NCBI GenBank assembly: GCA_934569045.1
Contig: CAKTJX010000035.1
Location: 1-26,489 of the forward strand
Length of the DNA: 26,489 nt
Source of the DNA: an uncultured Oscillospiraceae bacterium
Lineage (GTDB): Bacteria; Bacillota; Clostridia; Oscillospirales; Oscillospiraceae
Direction of reading: 5' to 3'
Shown: in pieces, positions 1 through 7,552 of the stretch
How positions within the stretch are numbered: position 1 is the stretch's first letter
How the letters are laid out: each line of letters begins with the position of its first letter
The notes under the pieces: generated by a model
Seen by the model: only the letters and a program-made list of their open reading frames with translations
Database searches by the model: none
Told to the model about the DNA's origin: nothing
Made by a program: the position numbers and the translations under genes

Positions 1-1
1 C

Positions 2-77
2 TGGAGCGGGTGACGAGGCTCGAACTCGCTACCTCCACCTTGGCAAGGTGGCGCTCTACCGGATGAGCTACACCCGC
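2..77 (-). tRNA. tRNA-Gly (anticodon GCC)
   Basis: Read on the minus strand this folds as a complete cloverleaf. The acceptor stem GCGGGTG pairs with CACCCGC, the D arm is GCTC/GAGC, the anticodon stem CCACC/GGTGG holds the loop TTGCCAA, and the T arm carries TTCGAGC. The anticodon GCC reads glycine codons GGC and GGU. The CCA end is encoded in the DNA after discriminator T. The gene is complete at 76 nt, only one base from the window edge. Confidence 0.97.
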
Positions 78-90
78 GGGAACGGTATGC

Positions 91-118
91 ATTATAGCAG
101 ATATTCCCAAAATGTCAA
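91..118 (-). promoter_or_regulatory. Promoter of tRNA-Gly
   Basis: On the minus strand a perfect -35 TTGACA (113-118) and a perfect -10 TATAAT (91-96) are separated by 16 bp. The predicted start is about 7 nt before the tRNA 5' end, as expected for a stable RNA gene. The -35 box begins only a few bases after the stop codon of the upstream lipoprotein gene, and no terminator hairpin lies between them. Confidence 0.85.
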
Positions 119-125
119 GCCTTTT

Positions 126-1211
126 TTACGGCTCCGCGGAAATTCCGCCGCCGCACTGGGGGAATGCGGAATAATCCCACACATAGCCCGTCATGGCCTC
201 GTCCGTTTTCTCCGTGAACCCGCCCTCTTCCTTGCACCGGGTCAGGTCCAGATGGTAATATCGGCCATCGTCGCAGATGATATTCCAGTTCCAGGGAGAA
301 CCGTTGCGGGTTCCCGTAACCGTCAGGCATTCCAGTCCGGCGCTGCGGCACATGGCCCCGTAGATATTGGCAAAGGCGCGGCTGTCCCCCACCCCATGGC
401 GCAGAAGGCTGTAGGCGGGCGTAATGGAGGATTCCATGGTATAGGAAAACCGGTCCATCAGGAAGGAATAGAGCTGCCGGTACTTCTGGATATCTGCCCC
501 GTCCCCGCTGACGTACAGTGACGCGGAGTCGAATACATTGCTGACCTGGCTGCGCATCTGCTTCAGAGCATCCCGTCCGTTCTCGTAGGAAAACGTCAGC
601 TCCACAAGCCGGGTCGTGCCCCTTCCATAGATATCCGCCGTCACCTGGGGGCATTCCATCACCGTCTGGGGATTCTGCTGGGCAAGGTCTTGCACCATCT
701 GGCTGAAATCCGACGGGATGTACCCAGGCACCAGAAGGACTCTGCGGAAATCGATATCCTCCAGTGCCTCCAGCACCGCCTGCTGCATATCGTCCACCCC
801 GTCCAGGTGCTGAATGGCGCGGATATCCGACTGGCTGTGCCGATAGGTAACCGTGACCGCAACTGCGGTCAGGCCGCCCTTGGTGCCGATCTCGTAGCTT
901 AAGTCCTCCGCGGCATAGGACCCCACCGGATCGTAGGTGCAGATGTACTGCTTTGCCCCCTCCATATTGTCTGCAAGGGCATTTTCCGGGTAATCCTGGG
1001 TCAGGATCACCATGCTCTCCCGTCCCGCCGTCACCATTTCCACCAGGGTTCTGCGCAGATCCATGTAGTTATTCACGGTATTTGCTTCCTCCTGGCTTTT
1101 GGAGGACTGCATTTCGTGGGGAGTCACCCGGACATACTGTCCGTCAAAGACACTGCAGCCGCATAGCAGCGCCCCGCAGAGCAGCAGCGGCAGCAATCGA
1201 GCAAATTTCAT
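126..1211 (-). CDS. Lipoprotein with transglutaminase-like domain, catalytic residues apparently lost
   Basis: The 361-residue protein has a lipoprotein signal peptide with lipobox LCGC and lipidated Cys19, so it should sit on the outer face of the membrane. Residues about 240-325 match the transglutaminase-like fold: a helix ending MCRSAG, a strand with the G-x-x-x-WN motif, and YYHLDLT. In active members the helix starts with the nucleophilic Cys and the strand has His in HAWN. Here the aligned positions are Ser277 and Trp307, and only the third residue, Asp322, remains. I infer a binding or structural role rather than catalysis. The start is set by AAGGAGA 7 nt upstream. It lies 14 nt after the yitT-family gene, last in the parE-parC operon. 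The N-terminal half is not recognised. Confidence 0.8.
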   Translation of the reverse strand: MKFARLLPLLLCGALLCGCSVFDGQYVRVTPHEMQSSKSQEEANTVNNYMDLRRTLVEMVTAGRESMVILTQDYPENALADNMEGAKQYICTYDPVGSYAAEDLSYEIGTKGGLTAVAVTVTYRHSQSDIRAIQHLDGVDDMQQAVLEALEDIDFRRVLLVPGYIPSDFSQMVQDLAQQNPQTVMECPQVTADIYGRGTTRLVELTFSYENGRDALKQMRSQVSNVFDSASLYVSGDGADIQKYRQLYSFLMDRFSYTMESSITPAYSLLRHGVGDSRAFANIYGAMCRSAGLECLTVTGTRNGSPWNWNIICDDGRYYHLDLTRCKEEGGFTEKTDEAMTGYVWDYSAFPQCGGGISAEP

Positions 1212-1225
1212 GGCCTGTCTCCTTT

Positions 1226-2089
1226 TCAGAGCGCGTCCGGGGAATAGTCGGAGAAGCCGTCACCCAGCACCTGGTGGGCCTCCTGGACGATGACAAAGGC
1301 GTTCTCATCAATGTTCATAACCAATTCCTTCAGCTCCGCCAGCTGACCCTTGCGAACCACGGTGAGAATAACCTCCATATCCCGGCCCGTATAGGAGCCC
1401 GCGCCATGGAGGTAGGTTGCCCCCCGCTCCAGCTTCCGGTCAATGGCCTTCACAATGGCCTCATGCTCCTTGGAGATGATCAGCGCCACACGGGAGTAAT
1501 CAAACCGGTACACCACCGCGTCAATGACCTGACCGGACACGAACACCACAATGCCGCTGTAGAGCGCCTTGCTGATATCCCGGAACACCAGGCCAGTGAG
1601 AAGCACCACCGTGGCATCGAACACAATGGAAATCCGGCCAATGGGCACATTGCGGTATTTTTTCTTCAGCAGCCGCACCAGAATGTCCGAGCCGCCGGTG
1701 GAAGCGCCCGCCATAAACACCAGGCCCAGTCCAGCGCCGCAGAGGACCCCTCCATAGAGGGCCCCAATCATGGGCTCCGGGGCGGTCATCGGGATCAGCG
1801 CAAACACGTCAATGAGCACGGAGCTCACAAGCATTCCAAGAAGGGACCCCGCAAAGAACCGCTTGCCGATTTTCGCGCCGCCCAGAAGAAACAGCGGAAT
1901 ATTGATCAGCAGCGTCAGCATACCCACGCTGCCAAAGCCCAGCAGCTCCCGCAGAATCATGGCAAGACCCGAAACGCCGCCGGTATTGATGTCATTGGGC
2001 ACCAAAAACAGGGCAAAGCCCAGAGCAAACGCGGCGCTGCCCAGCAGCGTATAGACGATCCAGCTGATTTTCCGCCAATATTTCTTCAT
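1226..2089 (-). CDS. YitT family membrane protein (DUF161/DUF2179)
   Basis: The 287-residue protein has five to six hydrophobic segments in its first about 200 residues, including an N-terminal one followed by LVPNDINTGGVSG, a characteristic YitT motif. The soluble C-terminal part is a DUF2179 domain with GATYLHGAGSYTGRDMEVI and an ending VLGDGF. The family is widespread in Firmicutes; its transported substrate, if any, is not established. I chose the ATG at 2089 because AGGAGG lies 6-7 nt upstream of it. A start nine codons earlier would overlap the parC-like gene and lacks such a site. It sits 16 nt after the parC-like stop and 14 nt before the lipoprotein gene, so it is the third gene of one operon. 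Confidence 0.92.
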   Translation of the reverse strand: MKKYWRKISWIVYTLLGSAAFALGFALFLVPNDINTGGVSGLAMILRELLGFGSVGMLTLLINIPLFLLGGAKIGKRFFAGSLLGMLVSSVLIDVFALIPMTAPEPMIGALYGGVLCGAGLGLVFMAGASTGGSDILVRLLKKKYRNVPIGRISIVFDATVVLLTGLVFRDISKALYSGIVVFVSGQVIDAVVYRFDYSRVALIISKEHEAIVKAIDRKLERGATYLHGAGSYTGRDMEVILTVVRKGQLAELKELVMNIDENAFVIVQEAHQVLGDGFSDYSPDAL

Positions 2090-2105
2090 AGAGCCCCTCC
2101 TGTTT

Positions 2106-4352
2106 TTATACGTCAAAAGCCGCCTGCTTCTCCTGGGAATCCTCCGGACGCAGAATGGCGCCGGCAGCGGGGATAGACTTCATCCGGTAGCGGCTCTGAT
2201 TTTCAATGCCGCTGTCTTCCAGCTTCAGCGCGTTTTGCAGTACTGCCTTCTTTTTCAGACTCATGACCGCCACACCGATGGTATTGCGGGTGGTTTTCGG
2301 CAGCAGATCTGCCGTGGAGAAGATCATGGCCCTGCCATCGGAGGAATACAGAGCAATCTGTTCATCCGATGCCAGCGCGAAAATCTTCACCACCGGGCAC
2401 TTGTCCGAAAACGCGCCGGTGAGCTTTTTCCGGTTGGTCTTGGTCTCGTACGCGGACAGGGGCACCTTTGCCACCTTGCCGTTTTCAAAGAAGAACAGCA
2501 CAAAGCCCTTGCCATCTCCCGGGAAAATCACCTGAAGCACATTCTCCCCCGGGTCCATCCCCAGCTTCTGGGGCAGATAATCGCCCAGGATGGATGCTTT
2601 TCCGTCCTCAAAGTCGCTGAGGCGGGTTTTGTAGCACTGGAACTGGTCCGTAAAGACCAGCAGCTCTCCACGGTTGGTGGCCTCCTGGGAATAGGCCAGG
2701 CTGTCGCCCTCCTTGAATTTCTGTTCGCCGCTCATGCGCAGAGACTGGGCCGTAATCTTCTTGAGATAGCCCTCCTTGGAGACGAACACGGTCACGGGAT
2801 AATCCGGCACCAGTTCCTCCTCCCGCTCCGGCTCGGTCTCCTCCACATTGTAGAGGATCTCGGTCTTCCGGGGCTGGCCATACTTTTCAGATACCTGCTG
2901 CAGCTCTTTAATGATCACATTTTTCAGCTTACGCTGGCTGTTCAGCGTATCCTGCAGCTCCGCAATCTCCTGCTCCAGCTGGGAGGTGGCCTTGGTCTGC
3001 TTCAGAATGTATTCCTTATTGATGTTGCGCAGCTTGATTTCCGCCACATAGTTTGCCTGGATCTCATCGATGCCGAAGCCGATCATCAGGTTGGGGACAA
3101 CCTCGTTTTCCAACTCCGTCTCCCGGATAATGGAAATCGCCTTGTCGATATCCAGCAGAATCCGCTCCAGGCCCTTCAGCAGGTGCAGCCGCTCCTGCTT
3201 CTTCTGAATCTGGAAGTACAGCCGCCGCTTCACGCAGTCCATTCGCCAGGCAGTCCACTCGTCCAGAATTTCGCCAATGCCCATCACCCGGGGCATCCCG
3301 GCGATAAGAATATTGAAATTGCAGGCAAAGCTGTCCTGCAGCGGCGTCATGCGGAAAAGCTTCTGCATCAGCTTGTCCGGGTCCACACCCCGCTTCAGGT
3401 CGATGGTCAGCTTCAGGCCGCCCAGATCCGTTTCATCCCGCATATCGGCAATTTCCCGGATTTTGCCCGCCTTGATCAGCTCGGCAACCTTATCCATGAT
3501 CACTTCCGTGGCGGTGCTGTAGGGAATCTCCGTAATCTCAATGAGGTTTCCGTCCTTCACATAGCGCCACTTGGACCGCAGCCGGAAGCTGCCCCGTCCG
3601 GTGGCATAGATCTCCCGGGTCGCCGCCTCGTCATAGAGCAGCTGGGCACCGGTGGAGAAATCCGGCCCCGGCAGCGTCTCCAGAATGTCATGATCCGGGT
3701 TTTTCATCAGGGCAATCGCGGTATCGCAGACCTCCTTCAGGTTGAAGGAGCAGATATTGCTGGCCATGCCGACAGCGATGCCCTGGTTGGCCGATACCAG
3801 CACATTGGGGAAGGTGGTGGGAAGCAGGCTGGGCTCTTTCATGGTGGCATCGTAGTTATCCACCATATCCACGGTGTCGGAATCGATATCCCGGAAAAGC
3901 TCCGCGCAGATGGGGTCCAGCTTTGCCTCGGTGTAACGGGATGCGGCATAGGCCATGTCCCGGGAATAGACCTTGCCGAAGTTGCCCTTGGAATCCACGA
4001 AGGGATGCAGCAGGGTCTCGTTGCCCCGAGCCAGCCGGACCATGGTCTCATAGATCGCCGCATCGCCGTGGGGGTTTAAACGCATGGTCTGGCCCACGAT
4101 ATTGGCGGACTTGGTGCGGCTGCCGGACAGCAGGCCCATCTTGTACATGGTGTACAAAAGCTTTCGGTGGGAGGGCTTGAAGCCATCAATCTCCGGGATG
4201 GCCCGGGAAACAATGACGGACATGGCATAGGGCATATAGTTGACTTCCAGGGTCTCGGAAACCGCCTGCTCGGTGGTAGAGCCCACCAGGCCCACCACGC
4301 CGTCTAAATTCACTTTCTTTTCTTCTTTTTCTGGTTGCTTCTTCTTTGCCAT
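2106..4352 (-). CDS. parC: Type IIA topoisomerase subunit A (ParC/GyrA-like)
   Basis: The 748-residue protein is the DNA breakage-reunion subunit. The order is a basic, charged N-terminus, then the winged-helix region with the PHGDAAIYETMVRLARG motif (about 94-110), catalytic Tyr140 in AASRYTEAKL preceded by Arg139, the tower and coiled-coil dimer gate (about 350-490), and a short beta-pinwheel C-terminal domain. The GyrA box (QRRGGKG type) is absent, which favours topoisomerase IV over gyrase. At the position matching E. coli GyrA Ser83 there is Ala98, while the acidic partner is Glu102. A ribosome site AGGAG precedes the ATG. It lies 12 nt behind the parE-like gene, so the subunits are co-expressed. 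The pair is divergent from textbook gyrase, and the exact enzyme name remains an inference. Confidence 0.93.
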   Translation of the reverse strand: MAKKKQPEKEEKKVNLDGVVGLVGSTTEQAVSETLEVNYMPYAMSVIVSRAIPEIDGFKPSHRKLLYTMYKMGLLSGSRTKSANIVGQTMRLNPHGDAAIYETMVRLARGNETLLHPFVDSKGNFGKVYSRDMAYAASRYTEAKLDPICAELFRDIDSDTVDMVDNYDATMKEPSLLPTTFPNVLVSANQGIAVGMASNICSFNLKEVCDTAIALMKNPDHDILETLPGPDFSTGAQLLYDEAATREIYATGRGSFRLRSKWRYVKDGNLIEITEIPYSTATEVIMDKVAELIKAGKIREIADMRDETDLGGLKLTIDLKRGVDPDKLMQKLFRMTPLQDSFACNFNILIAGMPRVMGIGEILDEWTAWRMDCVKRRLYFQIQKKQERLHLLKGLERILLDIDKAISIIRETELENEVVPNLMIGFGIDEIQANYVAEIKLRNINKEYILKQTKATSQLEQEIAELQDTLNSQRKLKNVIIKELQQVSEKYGQPRKTEILYNVEETEPEREEELVPDYPVTVFVSKEGYLKKITAQSLRMSGEQKFKEGDSLAYSQEATNRGELLVFTDQFQCYKTRLSDFEDGKASILGDYLPQKLGMDPGENVLQVIFPGDGKGFVLFFFENGKVAKVPLSAYETKTNRKKLTGAFSDKCPVVKIFALASDEQIALYSSDGRAMIFSTADLLPKTTRNTIGVAVMSLKKKAVLQNALKLEDSGIENQSRYRMKSIPAAGAILRPEDSQEKQAAFDV

Positions 4353-4364
4353 ACTGGACTCCTA

Positions 4365-6347
4365 TCAGGAAATATCCGCCAGCTCCAGATATCGGGAGCC
4401 GTTTTCCGCAATAAAATTCTTACGCTCCTGGAGACCGTCGCCCAGCAGCACATTAAAGTAATGAGCCGTCCGCTCCGCGTCCTCCGGCATGACCTTGATC
4501 AGACGACGGGTCTCCGGGTTCATGGTGGTCATCCACATCATGGCGGGGTCGTTTTCGCCCAGGCCCTTGGACCGCTGGATGGTCACCTTTTTTCCCTCCA
4601 GGTCCTTGAGAATGGAAACCTTTTCCTGCTCATTGTAGGCAAACCAGGTCTTGTCCTTGCAGGTGATCTCAAACAGGGGGGATTCCGCAATATACACATA
4701 GCCGTCCCGGATCAACGTGGGGCAGAGCCGATAGAGCATGGTCAGAATCAGGGTGCGAATCTGGAAGCCGTCCACATCCGCATCTGTGCAGATAACCACT
4801 TTATTCCAGCGCAGAGAGGAGATATCAAAGCTGGACAGCTCCTTGGCCCGTTTGCCCTGGACCTCCACGCCGCAGCCCAGGACCTTGATTAGGTCCGTAA
4901 TAATGGGTGAGGCAAAAATCTTGCTGTAATCCGCCTTCAGGCAGTTCAGAATCTTGCCGCGGACCGGCATGATGCCCTGGAACTCCGCGTCCCGGCCCAT
5001 CTTGACAGAACCCAGAGCGGAGTCGCCCTCCACGATATACAGCTCCCGGACAGAGGTATCCTTGCTGCGGCAGTCTACGAATTTCTGAACCCGGTTGGAA
5101 ATGTCCACGCTGCCGGAGAGCTTCTTCTTCACATTGGACTTGGTTTTCTCGGCGGACTCCCGGGCCCGCTTGTTCACCAGGATCTGATCCGCCGCCCGGT
5201 CCGCCTCCTGCTTGTTCTCAATGAACCAGACCTGCAGCTGCTCCTTAAAAAACGCCGTCATGGCATCCTGGGTGAACTTGGAGTTCACGGATTTTTTGGT
5301 CTGGTTTTCAAAGCAGCCAATGGTGGAAAAGCAGTTGGTCACCAGAACCAGGCTGTCCTGAATGTCCTGGAAAATGATCTTGCTCTCGCTCTTGGTATAC
5401 TTATTGTTGTCCCGCAGGTACTTGTCAAAGGCCGCGGTGAAGCCGCTGCGGACGGCCTTATCCGGGCTGCCGCCGTACTCCAGCCAGGAGGAATTGTGGT
5501 AGAACTCAATGTGCGAGATCTGCTTGCTGAAGCAGAAGGAGGCGGTGATTTTCAGCTTCATCTCCGGGCGGTTCTCCGCATCCCGGCCCCGGCGCTCCGA
5601 CTCCCAGTAGGTGGGCATGGTAAAGGCATTGTCCCCCACCAGTTCCTCTACATACTGCCGGATGCCCTCGGGATAGCAGAATCCCTCCGTTTCAAACTTT
5701 CCGCCCACCTGGTTGCGGAAGCGGAAAGTAATGCCCTTGTTGACCACAGCCTGACGGCGCAGCACATCCCGGTAATATTCCACGGGGATGTCGATGTCCG
5801 TGAATACCTCTTTGTCCGGCTTCCAGTGGAAGATGGAGCCGGTCTTTTTCCGATCCGTGGGCTCCTTTTTCAGACCCCCGATGTTTCTGCCCTTTTCAAA
5901 GTGCAGATCATACCGGTAACCGTCCCGGCGGATGGTGGCATCAAAAAATTCGGAAGCGTACTGGGTCGCGCAGGAGCCAAGGCCGTTCAGGCCCAGGGAG
6001 TACTCATAGTTTTCCCCATTCTCGCCGTACTTGCCGCCGGCGTACATTTCGCAGAAGACCAGCTCCCAGTTGTAGCGCTTTTCCTTCTCGTTATAGTCCA
6101 CCGGGCAGCCACGGCCGAAATCCTCCACCTCCACGCTGAGGTCCTGATAGCGGGTGACAATGATGGTATCGCCGTAGCCCTCCCGCGCCTCATCGATGGC
6201 ATTGGAGAGGATCTCAAAAACCGCATGCTTGCAGCCCTCCAGATCATCGGAGCCAAAAATAACGGCTGGGCGCTTGCGGACCCGGTCCTCGCCCTTCAAC
6301 ATGGAAATACTGGAATTTCCGTAGTGTTCTTGTTGTTTTTTTGCCAT
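4365..6347 (-). CDS. parE: Type IIA topoisomerase subunit B (ParE/GyrB-like)
   Basis: The 660-residue ATPase subunit partners the next gene. The GHKL ATPase domain shows FEILSNAIDEA (catalytic Glu45, Mg-binding Asn49), DFGRGCPVD (Asp76) and the lid GLNGLGS (119-125). The transducer has the ATP-contacting QTK motif at 349-351. The TOPRIM domain has YIVEGDSALGS (438-447) and TDADVDGFQIRTL (521-533), followed by KGLGEND near 594-600. Deviations from the usual sequence are EGDSALGS for EGDSAGGS, DGFQI for DGxHI, and Ser48 where Asp is usual in EVVDN. The ATG at 6347 is preferred to a TTG two codons upstream. The ribosome site is weak (AGGTAA). A strong promoter lies upstream, making this the first gene of a four-gene operon. 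Confidence 0.93.
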   Translation of the reverse strand: MAKKQQEHYGNSSISMLKGEDRVRKRPAVIFGSDDLEGCKHAVFEILSNAIDEAREGYGDTIIVTRYQDLSVEVEDFGRGCPVDYNEKEKRYNWELVFCEMYAGGKYGENGENYEYSLGLNGLGSCATQYASEFFDATIRRDGYRYDLHFEKGRNIGGLKKEPTDRKKTGSIFHWKPDKEVFTDIDIPVEYYRDVLRRQAVVNKGITFRFRNQVGGKFETEGFCYPEGIRQYVEELVGDNAFTMPTYWESERRGRDAENRPEMKLKITASFCFSKQISHIEFYHNSSWLEYGGSPDKAVRSGFTAAFDKYLRDNNKYTKSESKIIFQDIQDSLVLVTNCFSTIGCFENQTKKSVNSKFTQDAMTAFFKEQLQVWFIENKQEADRAADQILVNKRARESAEKTKSNVKKKLSGSVDISNRVQKFVDCRSKDTSVRELYIVEGDSALGSVKMGRDAEFQGIMPVRGKILNCLKADYSKIFASPIITDLIKVLGCGVEVQGKRAKELSSFDISSLRWNKVVICTDADVDGFQIRTLILTMLYRLCPTLIRDGYVYIAESPLFEITCKDKTWFAYNEQEKVSILKDLEGKKVTIQRSKGLGENDPAMMWMTTMNPETRRLIKVMPEDAERTAHYFNVLLGDGLQERKNFIAENGSRYLELADIS

Positions 6348-6387
6348 AATCAATTACCTGCCATACGAATCCTATTTTATCCTGCGT

Positions 6388-6416
6388 ATTATACCCGTTC
6401 CGGGAGGAAAAGTCAA
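6388..6416 (-). promoter_or_regulatory. Promoter of the parE-parC-yitT-lipoprotein operon
   Basis: On the minus strand TTGACT (6411-6416) and a perfect TATAAT (6388-6393) are separated by 17 bp. The predicted transcript leader is about 35 nt. It points away from the promoter of the DUF1858 gene, which is about 90 bp further on. Confidence 0.85.
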
Positions 6417-6506
6417 CTCTTCCCAATTCTGCCCTCCGCTTTTCCGGGATTCTCTCCATTTTACGGCAGAATCTTCCCAATAAATACGGAAAGCAAAAAT
6501 AGCCTC

Positions 6507-6535
6507 TTGTATTTTGGCGAAGAAACGGTTATAAT
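6507..6535 (+). promoter_or_regulatory. Promoter of the DUF1858 gene
   Basis: TTGTAT (6507-6512) and a perfect TATAAT (6530-6535) are separated by 17 bp, about 33 nt before the start codon. The arrangement is divergent from the parE promoter. Confidence 0.8.
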
Positions 6536-6567
6536 AGGCACCACACAGATGATAGGAGGTCATTACG

Positions 6568-6801
6568 ATGGCTGTTAAAATTGAAAAAGAAACCATTATC
6601 GGCGATATTCTGGATGTCGCGCCCCAGGCGGCTCCCCTGTTCTTCGCAATCGGTATGCACTGCCTGGGCTGCCCCTCTTCCCGGGGTGAGACCGTTGAAG
6701 AGGCCTGCATGGTCCACGGTGTGGACTGCGAGCCCTTCCTGGCTCAGCTGAACCACTTCCTGGAGGCCTACGAGGCCCAGAACGGCGACGCGCAGAACTA
6801 A
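6568..6801 (+). CDS. DUF1858 domain protein, small cysteine protein
   Basis: The 77-residue protein consists almost wholly of a DUF1858 domain: an N-terminal IGDILDVAPQAAPLFFAIG helix pair, the signature GMHCLGC with Cys32 and Cys35, then ETVEEACMVHG and a C-terminal helix. Related annotations call it a hybrid-cluster-associated disulfide oxidoreductase, but the reaction is not established. The CxxC pair plus Cys47 and Cys54 could support redox or metal binding; this is inference. AGGAGG lies upstream of the ATG. The gene has its own promoter and terminator, so it is expressed alone. Confidence 0.9.
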   Translation: MAVKIEKETIIGDILDVAPQAAPLFFAIGMHCLGCPSSRGETVEEACMVHGVDCEPFLAQLNHFLEAYEAQNGDAQN

Positions 6802-6818
6802 CAATGCAAACAAAAAGT

Positions 6819-6856
6819 ATGCCATTGCGCCCCCGGCTGCAATGGCATCTTTTTTT
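6819..6856 (+). terminator. Intrinsic terminator of the DUF1858 gene
   Basis: A perfect 10-bp stem ATGCCATTGC / GCAATGGCAT encloses a 10-nt loop, followed after one base by seven T. The T tract ends one base before the AGGAGG of the next gene, so the downstream trmK ribosome site directly abuts the terminator. Confidence 0.93.
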
Positions 6857-6868
6857 CAGGAGGAACCC

Positions 6869-7552
6869 ATGAAATTACCGATTTCCCAGCGGCTTCTGGC
6901 CTGCTGCGGCTATATTTCCCCCGGAGACCGGGTGGCAGATGTGGGCTGTGACCACGGCTATCTGGCCATTCACCTGCTGCAAAGCGGTACTGCCGCCAAG
7001 GTTTACGCCTCTGATGTGCGGCAGGGGCCCCTGGAGAGCGCCATAAAAAACGCCCGAAAGTTCGGCGTGGAAGATCGGATCACCTTCTTCCTGTCCGACG
7101 GTGTGCAGGCGGTCCCGCGGGACTTTGATGTGCTGGTCTGCGCGGGCATGGGCGCGGATGTGATGATCTCGATTCTGGAAGCCGCCCCCTGGCTTCGGAG
7201 CAGGCAGTACCGTCTGATCCTGCAATGTCAATCCAAAACACCAATTCTGCGCCGATACTTAAGTGAAACCGGCTGGAGTATCCGGCGGGAGCAGGTTCTG
7301 CGGGATGGGCGCTTTTTGTATACGGTGCTGGAAGCCCTGTGGGAGCCCTCCGCGCCCCTGACACCGGGCAAGTGCTATGTTTCGCCCGCGCTCCTTCGCT
7401 CCGGCGATCCCCTGCTGCCGGACTACATCCGCTGGGTCACAGAACACCTGGGGCTGTCTGTCGCCCACCAGGCAGATATCGGTGCCTGGGAAAAGGCAGC
7501 CTTTACGGAATTAAACGCATTGGAGGAACAAATCCATGATTCTGTCGTCTGA
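6869..7552 (+). CDS. trmK: tRNA (adenine(22)-N1)-methyltransferase TrmK
   Basis: The 227-residue cytoplasmic enzyme is predicted to methylate N1 of A22 in the tRNA D-loop using S-adenosylmethionine. The Rossmann motif I is VADVGCDHGYLAIHL (22-36). Next come motif II ASDVRQGPLESA (47-58), FFLSDGVQ (73-80) and the family motif VCAGMGAD (90-97). LQCQSK follows at about 118-123. The ATG at 6869 is chosen because AGGAGG lies 5 nt upstream; an in-frame ATG at 6842 falls inside the terminator stem and would add nine unlikely residues. The gene overlaps nif3 by 17 bp. No promoter is obvious between the terminator and the start, so expression may depend on terminator read-through or a signal I could not see. 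Confidence 0.93.
   Translation: MKLPISQRLLACCGYISPGDRVADVGCDHGYLAIHLLQSGTAAKVYASDVRQGPLESAIKNARKFGVEDRITFFLSDGVQAVPRDFDVLVCAGMGADVMISILEAAPWLRSRQYRLILQCQSKTPILRRYLSETGWSIRREQVLRDGRFLYTVLEALWEPSAPLTPGKCYVSPALLRSGDPLLPDYIRWVTEHLGLSVAHQADIGAWEKAAFTELNALEEQIHDSVV

Noticed and set aside
48..521. Plus-strand frame overlapping the tRNA and the lipoprotein 3' end
   Set aside because: Begins inside the tRNA-Gly gene and is antisense to the lipoprotein.
2235..4079. 614-codon open frame on the plus strand opposite the parC-like gene
   Set aside because: Shadow of the real gene, with repetitive Leu/Gln/His composition and no domain.
5496..6578. 360-codon plus-strand frame opposite parE that runs into the divergent promoter region
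   Set aside because: Covers the parE ATPase domain in antisense and crosses both promoters; no supporting start signal.
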